Notes under the pieces: model-generated
The model's input: only the letters and a program-made list of their open reading frames with translations
Database searches by the model: none
What the model was told of the DNA's origin: nothing
In this document: piece by piece, positions 44,760 to 54,867 of the stretch
How the letters are laid out: the number at the start of each line of letters is the position of its first letter
Position numbering within the stretch: position 1 is the stretch's first letter
Assembly (NCBI GenBank): GCA_030248225.1
Contig: JASANE010028048.1
Span: 62,001 to 126,000, forward strand
From: Trileptium ribeirensis
Taxonomy: Eukaryota > Nematoda > Enoplea > Enoplida > Thoracostomopsidae
Reading direction: 5' to 3'
DNA length: 64,000 nucleotides
Translations under genes and position numbers: made by a program

Positions 44760-46090
44760 TCGATTTGCGTTGTAAAACAATTTATTGGCGTCTATTCATT
44801 GTTTGCGTGCACCGAATTGGTCGTAGTTTGCATCGGGTTGCTCTTGGTTGTGTTGAATTGCGTTTGACTTGCACCAAATTGATCGCAATTTGTATCGAAT
44901 TGTTCTCGACTTGTATTGAATCGTCTTTGGTTTGCACCAAATTCGTTTCGATTAGCACTGAGTCTGTTGTAGTTTGTGTTGAATCTGGTTTGGTTTACAC
45001 CGACCCGTTCTTGGCTTACACCGAGTTGTTCATAGTCGGATTGATCTCGGTTTGTATTAAATTGCATTTTAATTGCCCCGAGTTGATCGTTGTTTGCACC
45101 GAATCAATCGTAATTCGTGTCCATTTGATCTCGAATTGCCTTGAGTCGCGTTTGGATTTCATTACTTCGGATTTGATTTGCACCGATTTGGTTGTAATTT
45201 GCGCCACTTTGATCTTGGTTTATGTTATATCGCGTTTGGTTTGCACCACATTCGTTTTGATTTGCCTCGATTTGCGTTTGGTTTCATCGGATGGATTGTA
45301 GTTTGCACCAATTTGATCTCGATTTGTATTGAATAGCATTTGATTTGCACCGAATCCATTTTGGTTTATACCGAATTGATCATTCTTTGCACCGAATTGA
45401 GCGTTATTTGCACCGAATCGATCGTTATTTGATACCTCATTGGACTTAATTTGTATCGAATTGTTCTCGGTTTGCATCGAATTGTATTTGGTTTGGGGTA
45501 ATTAGATTCTTTACTTGCACCGAATTGCTCTCGGTTGGCACCGTATTGTTCTCCGTTTACGTTGAATCGTGTTGGGCTTGCGTTGAATTAGTTTTGGTTT
45601 GTACCGAATTGTTCATAATTTGCGTCGAATTGATCATTGTTTGCACTGAATCGTACTTGGTTTATATAGATTTTTTCGTTACTTGCATGGAATGAATCGT
45701 AATTTGTATTAGGTCGGGCTTGGTTTGCACTAATTGAGTTCGATTTGCACCGAATTGAATTTGGTTTGCATTGAATTGCGTTTGGTTTGCACCGAATTGG
45801 TTTTCGTTTGCATCAAATTGGTTTCGGTTTGCATTGAATTGAGTTTGGTTTGCACCATATTGATCTGGGTTTGCGCAGAATAGTGTTTGATTTGCAGCGA
45901 TCTAGTATTCACATGCACCGATTCGTGTTTGGTTTGCATCGATTTGTATTTGGATTACATCGATTATTTATTGGTTTTCACCGATTCGTATTTGGTTTGC
46001 ACCGATTGTTTCTTGGTTTGCACCGAATCTTATTTGGTTTACATCGGATCGTAACTGGTTTGCACCGATTACTGTTGGTTCGGATTGTTC
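44760..46090 (-). repeat. Heptad (21-nt) repeat array in gag, main block
   Basis: Roughly sixty 21-nt units built on (T)TCGGTGCAAACCAAA.(C/A)... on the minus strand encode (G/N)AN(Q/R)xQF-type heptads: GANQTQFNANRNQFDANENQ at about 45.75-45.85 kb, and FGANNAQFGAKNDQFGINQ near 45.4 kb. Elsewhere the same DNA is open in the next frame as QTKxNSM/V heptads (for example MQTKTNSVQTKRNSMQTK). The shifts come from small indels within units. Units are diverged, not homogenised. The opposite strand is also open for long stretches (44,765-45,301; 45,850-46,317), which I take as shadows. Confidence 0.8.
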
Positions 46091-46330
46091 ATCGTTATTG
46101 TTCATGCTCGGTAGTTGTTGCTGCTCTTGTCTTTTTGATTCCGGTACGCTTGAGTCAAATGCTTGGATTGTATCTTCCGGTTCTTCCGTTGCACTTATAT
46201 TTGTTATCGTTTCTGTTGCCTTTTCGTTTGGTGTTGATTGTTGATTCCCCGTTTTCGACGTTCTTTACTTTTGTCGTCGATTCTTTGCAGGTTGTTGCGC
46301 TAGGCGGTGCTCTCTGAAGTGGCATTTAAT
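46091..46330 (-). pseudogene. Gag N-terminus ahead of the heptad array
   Basis: An ATG at about 46,324 opens MPLQRAPPSATTCKESTTKV; a frame change then leads to TPNEKATETITN, EEPEDTIQAFDSSVPESKRQ, EQQQLPSMNNNDEQSEPTVI and GANQLRS, where the heptads begin. The leader is acidic, polar and low in hydrophobics. The start codon choice is tentative because of the frame change. Confidence 0.5.
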
Positions 46331-46527
46331 ACTTTAATGTTTATATGGAACTTGGTAAAAGTTTTCGGTTATGATGTCTAATGATTTCCATTACAATATA
46401 AATAACTTCTATTTTGGCTTCTGCTTTTATTTAGAACAGGGGTTGAGTTTTGGGTTTTTGAAAATTACTGACCACGTTTATTTTATTGCAATGTTTCCGC
46501 ACTTTCACACAAAATCGTGGTCACTAT
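46331..46527. other. Leader between 5' LTR and gag
   Basis: About 200 bases between the right LTR and the Gag start (transcription goes leftward). No canonical TGG-starting tRNA primer site was recognised next to the LTR edge. Confidence 0.4.
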
Positions 46528-47685
46528 GTTATATTGTTTTGTTTTGATGGGGGGTAGAGGTTGGCTATGGATTTATATTATGACGGCTATCGGAATTAAA
46601 AACCGGATGGAATACGCCACCGAAGCTTGCGTGGTCGGAGGTGTGGCCAATAGTATGCCAATGGGGATATGTGGTTGGCATGCGTTCTTTATTTTTAGCA
46701 ACTGATACCGATTCCTTATGTTTTCTGTTGCGGCGCGACTTTGCCGAATGCACTCACTGTCCAGATAAATACGAACCACATGCGTAGCAAATAATGTTTA
46801 TTACAACACCGGATAAAATATTAAGGCAATAATATCACGCACTAAGCCCGTAGTTTCCGAAAATACCGTTATTTTAAGTATTGCTAAGCCAAATTCTTTT
46901 ACTATTCTTGCACTTTGCTATTTCAGCACTCTCTTCACTTCACGTTAACTCTACCACTGGCACTTCACTCTAAATCACTTCAACCGTTTTAGTTTAAGGT
47001 TACGTTATTGCTAATTCCAGTAAGCCTCCTTTGAGGTTGGTACAACCGCTCCCGAATGGCTGACGACTGCACCAGCAACTAGATGGCATAGCTCAACCTA
47101 GGACCTACAGTTACACTATTACGTTCCTTATTGAATACACCAGCACCGAATGGCTGAGAAATGCGGTACCTATGGATTAAGTGACGCCGGTTAAAGTTTA
47201 CGTTATCCAATATTTTACTAAGGCTCTTTTGAGTTGATACAACCGCCCCCGAATGAATGGCCGATTACAGGGTTAACTGATTACCTTAACCTATGCCTTA
47301 GATTTATACTAGCACGTGCCGGTTTATTTAAACAAGTTGTCTCTGATTGGCTGACGAACTAAGTGATAAAACTGTATAGTAACGGTCGACTACTATTTAG
47401 TTGAATTCTCTTGGTTTTAAACGACACCAGAATGGCTGGCCGCACAAAGGGAGATCCTTGGCTGACCAAGAATTTGACTTGGGAACTATCGATAACTCGA
47501 GGGGCGTTGAATCCTTACCCCTCGCTTCTTCTCAAGAATAACACTACTTGCTGAGCCACCCCCGAATGGCTGGCAGACCCGATCAATGCAACTACCACAG
47601 ATCCCTCAAATCTGCTCGCCCTGGTTTTCTCACTCGACGCTATGCCGAAATTTATAAAATATTACTAATCCTATTGTTATCTATT
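46528..47685 (-). repeat. Right LTR (5' LTR in the direction of gag)
   Basis: Direct-repeat partner of 37,815-38,982. Its inner edge lies near TTTTGATGGGG (46,543) and its outer edge is sharp at TTGTTATCTATT (47,685), where flanking AAAGCGCCACCC begins. The AATGGCTG(A/G)C subrepeats are kept here too (near 47,056, 47,148, 47,347, 47,431 and 47,563). Confidence 0.8.
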
Positions 47686-47742
47686 AAAGCGCCACCCACA
47701 GTAACATTATGCAATTTCTTTTTAGTATGAAAATACAAATTA

Positions 47743-47943
47743 CTAGTCAAATAGTATAGTTATTAAAGAAACTTGTTTGTGAAGTTTATTTCTAACAAGC
47801 TCTATGCTTTTATAATACCCGTATGAGAATCCATAAACCAATAAGCCAAAGATAACATAAGTCTTGCGTAATTCTTTAGGCTTCAAGCACAATTTGCCAG
47901 ATACAAACTCCACTTCACGCCGTTCCTTAGGCGTTGAACACAT
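47743..47943 (-). CDS. Unrecognised 66-aa ORF with one possible membrane segment
   Basis: ATG in a fair context (ACCATGT). A charged N-terminus with six Lys and four Arg, then a hydrophobic, aromatic stretch YVIFGLLVYGFSYGYYKS (residues about 29-46), then a basic tail. This is plausible for a small membrane protein or an exon, but no family is recognised. It lies 58 bp outside the LTR. It may be chance. Confidence 0.25.
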   Translation of the reverse strand: MCSTPKERREVEFVSGKLCLKPKELRKTYVIFGLLVYGFSYGYYKSIELVRNKLHKQVSLITILFD

Positions 47944-49033
47944 GGTATCACCGCAAAAGCCTTTTAATTCAATAAACAGTAAGCCTTGATGTCACTCGCA
48001 ACCTTGGATATAACACAGTTGCTCAGCCGGAACTCATATGAAAATAACCACCAGTTACATGTCGCCTTAACTAGCTGCTAGCTAAGTCACCAACAAATCA
48101 AGTTAAATATAAAACGGTAAAAATATATGTGAATTCCATTTCAGTAAATCCTACCGATCTGGATCAGAGAACAACCCGACTCAATTAAACCCAACAATAA
48201 GTTCAATATAGCTACTAAGTTAAACTAAAGCAATACATGCGAATTAAGTAGGCAAGTAAAATAAGTTTTAGGTTATGGAAAACTTAAATTTTAGGGGAAC
48301 AATTATTTTGTAAAAAATTAACTAAAATTGAATTTTGAAAACCTGGAACCCCTGGTAGCCTACTGAACCCCCAACAGTAGCCAGGGAAAACCTTAACATA
48401 TACAACATAAATCAACTGCTGCTACTAGATTCACATTTTTGCTTAATCATTCAGACCCTTAGCTTGGTCATCTCGTTCCCATTTGTGCGACAACATTTTA
48501 CCAACAAATCTAAAATTTTATGAACTTTAATCTAATAAAATGTCATCATTAGACGACAGACGTTATATGGCTAGAAAAAAGAACTGCTTAATCCGAGGGA
48601 CTTTGGGCGCATCAACCCCCTGACTTGGCTTAGTGTAAGGGTTATATAAAAGTGGCTGCTCAGCGAAGGCTGAGGCTTAGTCTTAGTATACTGAGAATGG
48701 CACATCATGCTTTTTTGTCGACGCTAAACGTTATATTGGTCATCTAACCAACGACAGCAGTTACATAACGTGTACAGTTTACTGTAGAAAAAGTCGAAAC
48801 ACGTGTGTAGGGGATATCACTGATGTTAGTAAAATTCATTAATCTAAGCCGTACATGCTGATAGTGTTACCCTCCAGAGTTACCGACCAATCCCCTATCA
48901 TTGAAGGCTTGAATACCCCCTACGACGGCTAATCGGGTCCCACCGAAGACGCGGCAGGCGCGGAATACATAGTTCTTTTCGCATAAATTCCCCCTTTCCA
49001 ACTATCGCCGGCCGCTCTCCATGGTAATGTCCA
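47944..49033. other. Unassigned DNA with one TATA-like site
   Basis: No recognised gene. The TATA-like site is listed separately. TTACCCTCCAGAGTTACCGA near 48,868 introduces the GC-richer stretch that leads to the repeat at 49,034. Confidence 0.35.
48643..48652 (+). promoter_or_regulatory. Candidate TATA box
   Basis: TATATAAAAG, a strong TATA match, followed about 30 bases on by CTGAGGCTTAGTCTTAG, which could supply an initiator. No ORF follows within the next few hundred bases, so it may be chance or belong to a noncoding unit. Confidence 0.2.
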
Positions 49034-49215
49034 TACATGGCGGCAGGGGGAAGGGGGGTAACCCCACTGAGGTCCTGACCCCCCTCCCCGAGGCCGAAAA
49101 GCCAGGGGGTAGCGCGCCCCCGGGGTTGGAATGCGCAGCACCCCACACCGTAGGGCGGCTTGGCAACTCCTCGACGAGTGTCGAAGTAGGACCTTAGTGC
49201 AAAACCTTGCGCAAA
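49034..49215. repeat. GC-rich dispersed repeat R2, copy A
   Basis: Shares with 50,232-50,366, in order: TACATGGCGGCAGGGGG, GCCCCCGGGGTTGG, TGCGCAGCACCC, GGCAACTCCTCGACGAGTGT, CGAAGTA.GAC and TTAGTGCAAAACCTTGCGCA. It holds about 50 extra bases in the middle. High GC against AT-rich surroundings, with the far end best conserved, fits a SINE or short MITE; no tRNA-like head is visible. Confidence 0.65.
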
Positions 49216-50231
49216 TTGCGCCTGCTTGTTGCTAAAGGTGCATGTGCGGCCGTAAATTTATGGAAAGCTTTTTTGTTCACGACGTCATTCCCTGAAGTAA
49301 AAGTTAATCGAATTATACTTATTTATATACTAACGATAACTAGATATTTAGACATTGAATGTCTGCTATGGTCGGATAATTTTTAACAACATTTGGCATT
49401 TAGCAACGGATGGGAAGAACAAAAATAAAAGATACACACAATATAATAGTTAATGTTATAGAGCATTGAGAATATTTTGAGAAACCAGATTCACTTCTTC
49501 GCTTCTGTAATTACCTTAGCTACATAAACAACTGTTCGGAGAAGCTTGCGACGTCAGCAGAAAAGAAAACACTGCTCTTCTGTCCAAGCTCAATTGCGGC
49601 CCATAACATTCCACATATTCATCTTTATTTTACGGTGGGCAAAAAAGTGGTAATGCATTGTGCTGCCACGTTCCAACTGTGGTCCCAATTTACAACTCAT
49701 CAACGCGAATCCTTGTAAAGAACGAAAACTATATAAAAGTTTGATTTCACGCTTTAGATGATGTGAAAAGCAAACATGTGTCTAAAGCATATGTCCACCA
49801 AATAAGGGTAGGTACACGTTTCCCCTCGGTGTAACCCAGGGTAGTAAATTTTCTAAAGATTTGGGATTAAAATAATGCATTTTTAAGCACGGCATATTTA
49901 ATGAACGTGTGTCATTTGACAACGTAAAATGAGTAATAAAAATTTGGCGCATAAACCCAACATCCAATAATTTACGATCTTGAAAATTTTGTATAAAAAT
50001 TTTGCAAAATTTATGTAATTGGTGCTGATCTGTTGGACCCGACCCGAGAATGCCACAGATAAGCAAACAAAATTCTGCCAGTATTGCAACATAATCTGAT
50101 GTGCCTAAATGTGTGGCAGTTTCTGCGCTTTCAGTTGCAGTACCATTAATATCTGTAGTTACTATTTATAAGTGCTTTTAGCGGATTTTTTGCAGTATCC
50201 TAGATATTTAGGAGTTATTATAATGCTAGTT
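49216..50231. other. Unassigned AT-rich DNA between R2 copies
   Basis: A 94-codon frame at 49,782-50,066 (minus) gives no recognisable protein. No other feature. Confidence 0.35.
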
Positions 50232-50366
50232 CATACATGGCGGCAGGGGGGTAGGAGGTAACTCGCCCCCGGGGTTGGGGTGCGCAGCACCCTCCGCCAT
50301 AGGGGGCCTGGCAACTCCTCGACGAGTGTCGAAGTAAGACGTTAGTGCAAAACCTTGCGCAATAAT
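50232..50366. repeat. GC-rich dispersed repeat R2, copy B
   Basis: Same orientation as copy A and about 1.2 kb away, lacking the ~50-base middle block. It ends in TTGCGCAATAATAATCG. No target duplication was recognised. Confidence 0.65.
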
Positions 50367-51149
50367 AATCGAAGTTACTATCCTACCCTGTCATCCGTAT
50401 AACTTTTATATTCGACTAAAGCGGATATTTGCTTATTACACAATATTGTTGTTACTTTTCGGTACTTCTGTGAGTCATTTATCCAGAGAAATTGTTGTTC
50501 TCCTATATTTTAGGTGTTGCGGGCTCGTTGAAAACCAGGTTTTTGTATACATGTTTTACAGCATAATGACAACCGTAACACAGTAATGTACAGCTATATT
50601 GAGCGTGAACAATGCTCCACAAAATGAGACCAAAGACGCCCATATAGGTCGAGGGGTCGTGCAGCCTGGGTCTCAAGGTCCTATCCAAGAACCCATTTTG
50701 AACCAATCTGAAACATAAATAACAAAAACAGCACACCATTTGCAGCTATAAAACATGAACCCACAAAAACAGCCGTTCGCAGACGTAGTTGCTCCGACAT
50801 TAAAATGTAGAGTTTTATGGGTACATATAATAAATACAATTACTATATAATAAGTTTTTAGCGCACGTCGCTGGCAATTAATTTATTTGCATATTAATCA
50901 TATATAGTTATTTTGCACAAATAGTACACTATTTTTATTATTGTATAGCACAATTTTCATTTTGCGCTGTTGCAGCTATCAACTCACTTTTCGCTTATTT
51001 TTTTCTGTATGTGCGTGAGAGCTTAGAAATTTTACTTTCATTCATTATTGTTTATTTACATGTGTTTGATGCATAAACGCTGGCTGGGCGCCATATTTCT
51101 ACGTTTGGGTGCTATGCGACGACCGGTGCCTTCCAATAATTAATATAGA
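50367..51149. other. Unassigned AT-rich DNA
   Basis: Short T-rich runs; no coding signal. Confidence 0.35.
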
Positions 51150-51402
51150 ATTATTAACAAAACACATTTATGCAGTGTGTTGAAGGCAGTAGATATGGCA
51201 TAAGTAGACCAGGTATGGCTTAGGCCCGTTAGCCCCAAATGTAGCCCCATTCCTCATTTGCACCAGCAAGATTTTTATTATTAACAAAACATATTTATGC
51301 AGAGTGTTGAAGGCAGTAGATATGGCATAATTAAGTAGACCCGGTATGGCTTAGGTCCGTTAGCCCCAAATGTAGCCCCATTCCTCATTTGCACCAGCAA
51401 CA
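51150..51402. repeat. Recent tandem duplication, ~126-bp unit
   Basis: Two nearly identical copies (51,150-51,275 and 51,276-51,402) share TTGAAGGCAGTAGATATGGC, GTATGGCTTAGG.CCGTTAG and CCCCATTCCTCATTTGCACC. They differ by a few substitutions and a 4-base insertion (AATT), so the duplication is young. Confidence 0.85.
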
Positions 51403-51479
51403 GTTTTGCTCGATTCCAATCGACTTGATATTCAGTTTTCATAAACAAATCTGATTTTAACTCCATATTTGTCGATTTA

Positions 51480-52310
51480 ATTGCATTGAAAGAAAAGGGG
51501 TCAGGAGGTAGTCGCGCTGCGACCGCCAATGAGAGGGAGGCCTCGATTTAAAGAAATCCAGGGAACTGAAGCTAGCGGCAAGACTACCGAGGTTGGCCGA
51601 GGAAAATGCGTAATCTGTTGAAAGGGGAACCGACTTCGGGCACGTCCCGTGCTCCGCACATGAATGCCGAAGGGGCCCCGGGCGTAAAATGTAGCACTAC
51701 CATCCAAACGGTTAAGACGATAAAATTGGTTGCCTAGGAGATCGCCGAAGATGGCGCAAATTAGGCCGTTGAAACCGTAAGTGGGGGCGACCCCTCAAAG
51801 GGTTCAGAACCACGCCCCCGGTTACTATATTGTAGCTCAGGGTGTATTCCACCACTAAAACAAATTTCATTGCCGTAAGACAACTATTCGCGAATTTTTG
51901 ATTGGAGGGGGCAGTCCAATTTTTACTTAAGATAGAATCGCTTTATTGTGTGTTCGTCTCGAAGCCATGCGTAGAACTATTCCAAAGGCACCCCAGGAAC
52001 TAGGACAAATGGAAGTGGAGGAAGTCTCGATACTCAGGGGGAAAGGATCCAGGACACCGGCCACGGGAGAAAGCAGCCCCGGCGCCAGGGCAACAAAAAA
52101 GACCCAGAGGCAAAAGGGAAGGCCCCTGAGGGAAAGCAACAGGGGAGACAGAACCCGCGCAAGGAGAAAGCAGCCCCCGCGCCAGGCAACAAAAAGCACC
52201 CAGCAAGGAAAAACCGACCAACGTATGAGTTTATATCTCACCTGTGATAAGGTTTGGTTAGGGACTATATGTCATGCATGGTCGGTCGGCCGGTTGGACC
52301 TTAGTCGGTA
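51480..52310. repeat. GC-rich stretch with a purine-rich ~97-bp direct repeat
   Basis: GAGAAAGCAGCCCC occurs at 52,067 and 52,164, each followed by a GCGCCAGG.CAACAAAAA and CACCCAG/GACCCAG block. The surrounding 0.8 kb is much richer in G+C than its neighbours. Both strands are open for about 100 codons at 51,927-52,311, but the plus-strand product is only a basic, Q/R-rich low-complexity chain. No gene is supported. Confidence 0.5.
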
Positions 52311-53257
52311 GGATTCCATCTAGGCCTCGTCGCTAAGCGGAATGGTAGGAAAACCGCACTAGGAATGTCAAGAAAAATTTGTAAGATTAGGAAGGTACAC
52401 TTTGTTTATTTACCATGCATAGGTACGATCTGAGTAGTGCCGGGTTTTATCCGATATTCACGCCTATGCTTTGTGTTGTACCATATCTGAATCAATACTT
52501 GTAAGCATACATTGGCATATCGCGCAGTATCAGTGTGAATGTAACATATGCATATCGTTTTATCCATTGACGTCCTCACTAATTCTCGTGTGGTGAATGT
52601 TTTAAGCTTCACCCCGGCCTCTGCTCCGTCGCCTTCACGCGACCGACGCCCCGAACCTCTCATATGACCGGGCGACCCCCCTGGCAAATCCCTTGAAAAT
52701 GGTAGCCCCGCGCGTTACCGGGAGCGCACTTGGAAGCACAAAAAAGCCTTTGCCCCCGACCCATAGTTGAGAAAACAATTGTTAGCATTGGGTGTCGTGG
52801 GGACGGTGGCCTCTTGGTCCGATTTTTGACGGGATCATACTCGCTCAGGCCAATCTCTCTCTGCGGCATCCACGCGAACACGTCACTGGAATGATCTTCG
52901 GTTTGCTCCTGATGTTGGTTAATTTTCCGTGCTTGAAATCTCATTTAACCTGTATTGTGTTCATGCTCAAATAAAATCTACAAAATCGATCAAGTTGTTC
53001 CGTGTTACCTGACTGACAGCGCAATATGTTCGTCCACCTGGAGAATATATCAAGCCTCGACGCCTGGTTCACCATTACTATTGATATAATGATTGAAACA
53101 GTACGAGAGGACGCCACGAAGTTGTCTACAGGAAACCTTCGCGGCAACGTCACACTCAAACCACCGTTAACATTTACTAGGAAAATTTCATTATTATAAA
53201 CGAACATTAGCAGTTATCAACTCATCGACCAGATCTACCGACGTTAAACTTCCAGGG
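52311..53257. other. Unassigned DNA
   Basis: A 94-codon minus-strand frame at 52,660-52,944 has a faint look of the start of a Ty3-type pol (DVFAWMP) but no further support. Nothing else recognised. Confidence 0.35.
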
Positions 53258-53810
53258 ACTGTCGGATCCCTGTGGGGCCACAAAGGGTGACCAATTGAAG
53301 TGTTCGACACGTAATAGATCGGGTTGAGCCTCAAATATACGTCTCAGTCATAACCTAGCACACTACTTCACTATCAACTATGGTAGACAAAACAATTTCC
53401 TTGAGACTAGGATAGGGAACATCGGTCAGACATTATGACCTGTGAGCAGGTTTCGATGTCAACCTCCCTGGGGGACCTCAGAAATCATACTCAAAATAGT
53501 AGACACGTGTGCAACCATTTAGGCGGGGTCCGAACACACCTCGTGAAGCGCGCCTGCGGCCTGCTAAGCTCCATATCTTCTTGGGTCTGACCAAGAAAAG
53601 TGTTGAAATTACAAAATTTACGGTCCGCTCTTGAGGTTGTGATAGCCGGGGTCGTAAAGACATGGTGTTAGGAAGTTGCGCCATGCAGCTGCGTACCGTT
53701 ATTAGATATGTACAAATCGCTAAAATAAGACGAGACATATATTTGACTAGACTAGTTTGTAAATTATCTCGGACTAAACTGCGTAACTTATCATTTCTTA
53801 ACAAATAAGC
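53258..53810. repeat. Dispersed repeat R1, copy 2
   Basis: Second copy of the repeat at 3,715-4,190, same orientation, slightly longer. The 155-codon minus-strand frame at 53,478-53,945 crosses its edge; its RPKKIWSLAGRRRASRG stretch corresponds to RPKKLRSLASRRSAS in copy 1, so a coding origin is possible. Confidence 0.55.
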
Positions 53811-54867
53811 GCTGCAGTAATACGGCTGTCCAAATGTATGAGAAGAGCAGCAGTGCGTCCGCAAATTAGCTCTTGGCATACCGGAGTACGTGGACAGATT
53901 ACCTAAATGGCGCGGAGCTAACGTTGAACCGCGACAATCTGTCAAAAGGTTGTTACGACAGTTCCATTTCTACATCGAACTTACTTTATATTATGAACTG
54001 ACATAGTTGGTTGTCAAAGATCAATTCAGTTTATACAGGTATAGCAAGAGGCATCAGTGATAGGTTATTAGGTTGTTACCAGAAATTATCCGATTTTTTG
54101 AAATATTATTAGGATAGTCTGATCTTCGTAACTGAACTCAGCATATCGTATGGACTGACATATTTTGTTATAAATTGATTCATTATATACTAATATAGCG
54201 AGAAGTATTAATATCGGTTGTTATTAGGTATTATCCATCTGATTAAAATCTTTTTCATAGTATAATACAAGTTGAAGTTATGATCGCTAATGAATGCCTA
54301 AAACATTTCTGTTTACAAAAGTAGTTGGCCAAGGTTTGGTAAGAAAAGAGGCATGCTGTGTCGAAGCGTCAAATAATCATTTTAATAAAATACCATATTG
54401 AAAGCAATATATGTATGTAGCAATATATAATGAAATACCATATAGTTTATATTGAATTGTAATATTAATTATGATACATCTACATGACATGAATATCCAC
54501 GTTTTTCGCAATTCACAATTTTATTTCACATTGACGGTTGACCGTATAGTCGAGGCCTGTGAATCGGAATAGTATCATCAGAGAAATACGCTCCTGAGGC
54601 CACAACTGCATTTCAGGAAGAACGTACGCATGGCTTATGTACTTTCGAATAAAAGTGATATCGACTAAAAAATTACCGCACGCTCGCTCAGCCGGTCGGA
54701 ATGCATATTTTTTTCTGGTTCGGCTTAATATACGTTAGATCCCAGAAAAGAACAGACGCTGGTGCTCATGCATGGATATGAAATTTTGCATATGTCGTCC
54801 GTTTGTAGAACATTTGGACTTTGCGTTCCGTACGGTAAATGCGAGTTTTTGTATCCACTGTACGGTC
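53811..54867. other. Unassigned AT-rich DNA
   Basis: TATGGACTGACATATTTTGT near 54,150 resembles TATGAACTGACATAGTTGGT near 53,993, with similar surroundings (AACTGA...CAGTTTATAC / CATTATATAC), suggesting an old ~160-bp duplication. No gene recognised. Confidence 0.35.

Larger units (their letters stand above)
37815..47685 (-). mobile_element. Gag-only (non-autonomous) LTR retrotransposon with heptad-repeat Gag
   Basis: Two ~1.16-kb direct repeats bracket a minus-strand gag-like gene that ends, with its zinc knuckle, about 110 bp before the 3' LTR. Protease, reverse transcriptase, RNase H and integrase have no room, and no trace of them appears outside the nested CR1-like insertion. Without that insertion (40,656-44,715) the element would be about 5.8 kb. 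Mobilisation would have to use enzymes from another element. I could not find a convincing tRNA primer site, polypurine tract or target duplication. The alternative, deletion of pol from a full element, is possible but the zinc-knuckle-to-LTR spacing looks natural. Confidence 0.7.

Noticed and set aside
44760..46090. Regular 21-nt repeats resembling a CRISPR array
   Set aside because: No spacers of constant length between conserved repeats; the unit is a contiguous, diverged coding heptad in an animal-type genome.
44765..46317. Long plus-strand open frames (178 and 155 codons) rich in Leu, Cys, Ile and Phe
   Set aside because: They are antisense shadows of the 21-nt gag repeat; a stop-free repeat keeps several frames open. 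Gag core and zinc knuckle fix the minus strand as coding.
37815..47685. DIRS or Maverick/Polinton instead of an LTR element
   Set aside because: The terminal repeats are direct, not inverted, and the coding content is Gag with a zinc knuckle; no tyrosine recombinase, polymerase B or capsid genes are visible.
49681..49740. ACTATATAAAAG as a promoter
   Set aside because: No ORF or other core element follows; TATA-like words are common by chance in this AT-rich DNA.
52660..52944. Minus-strand frame with DVFAWMP, like the start of Ty3-type pol
   Set aside because: Only one short motif; no protease or reverse transcriptase motifs follow in any frame nearby.
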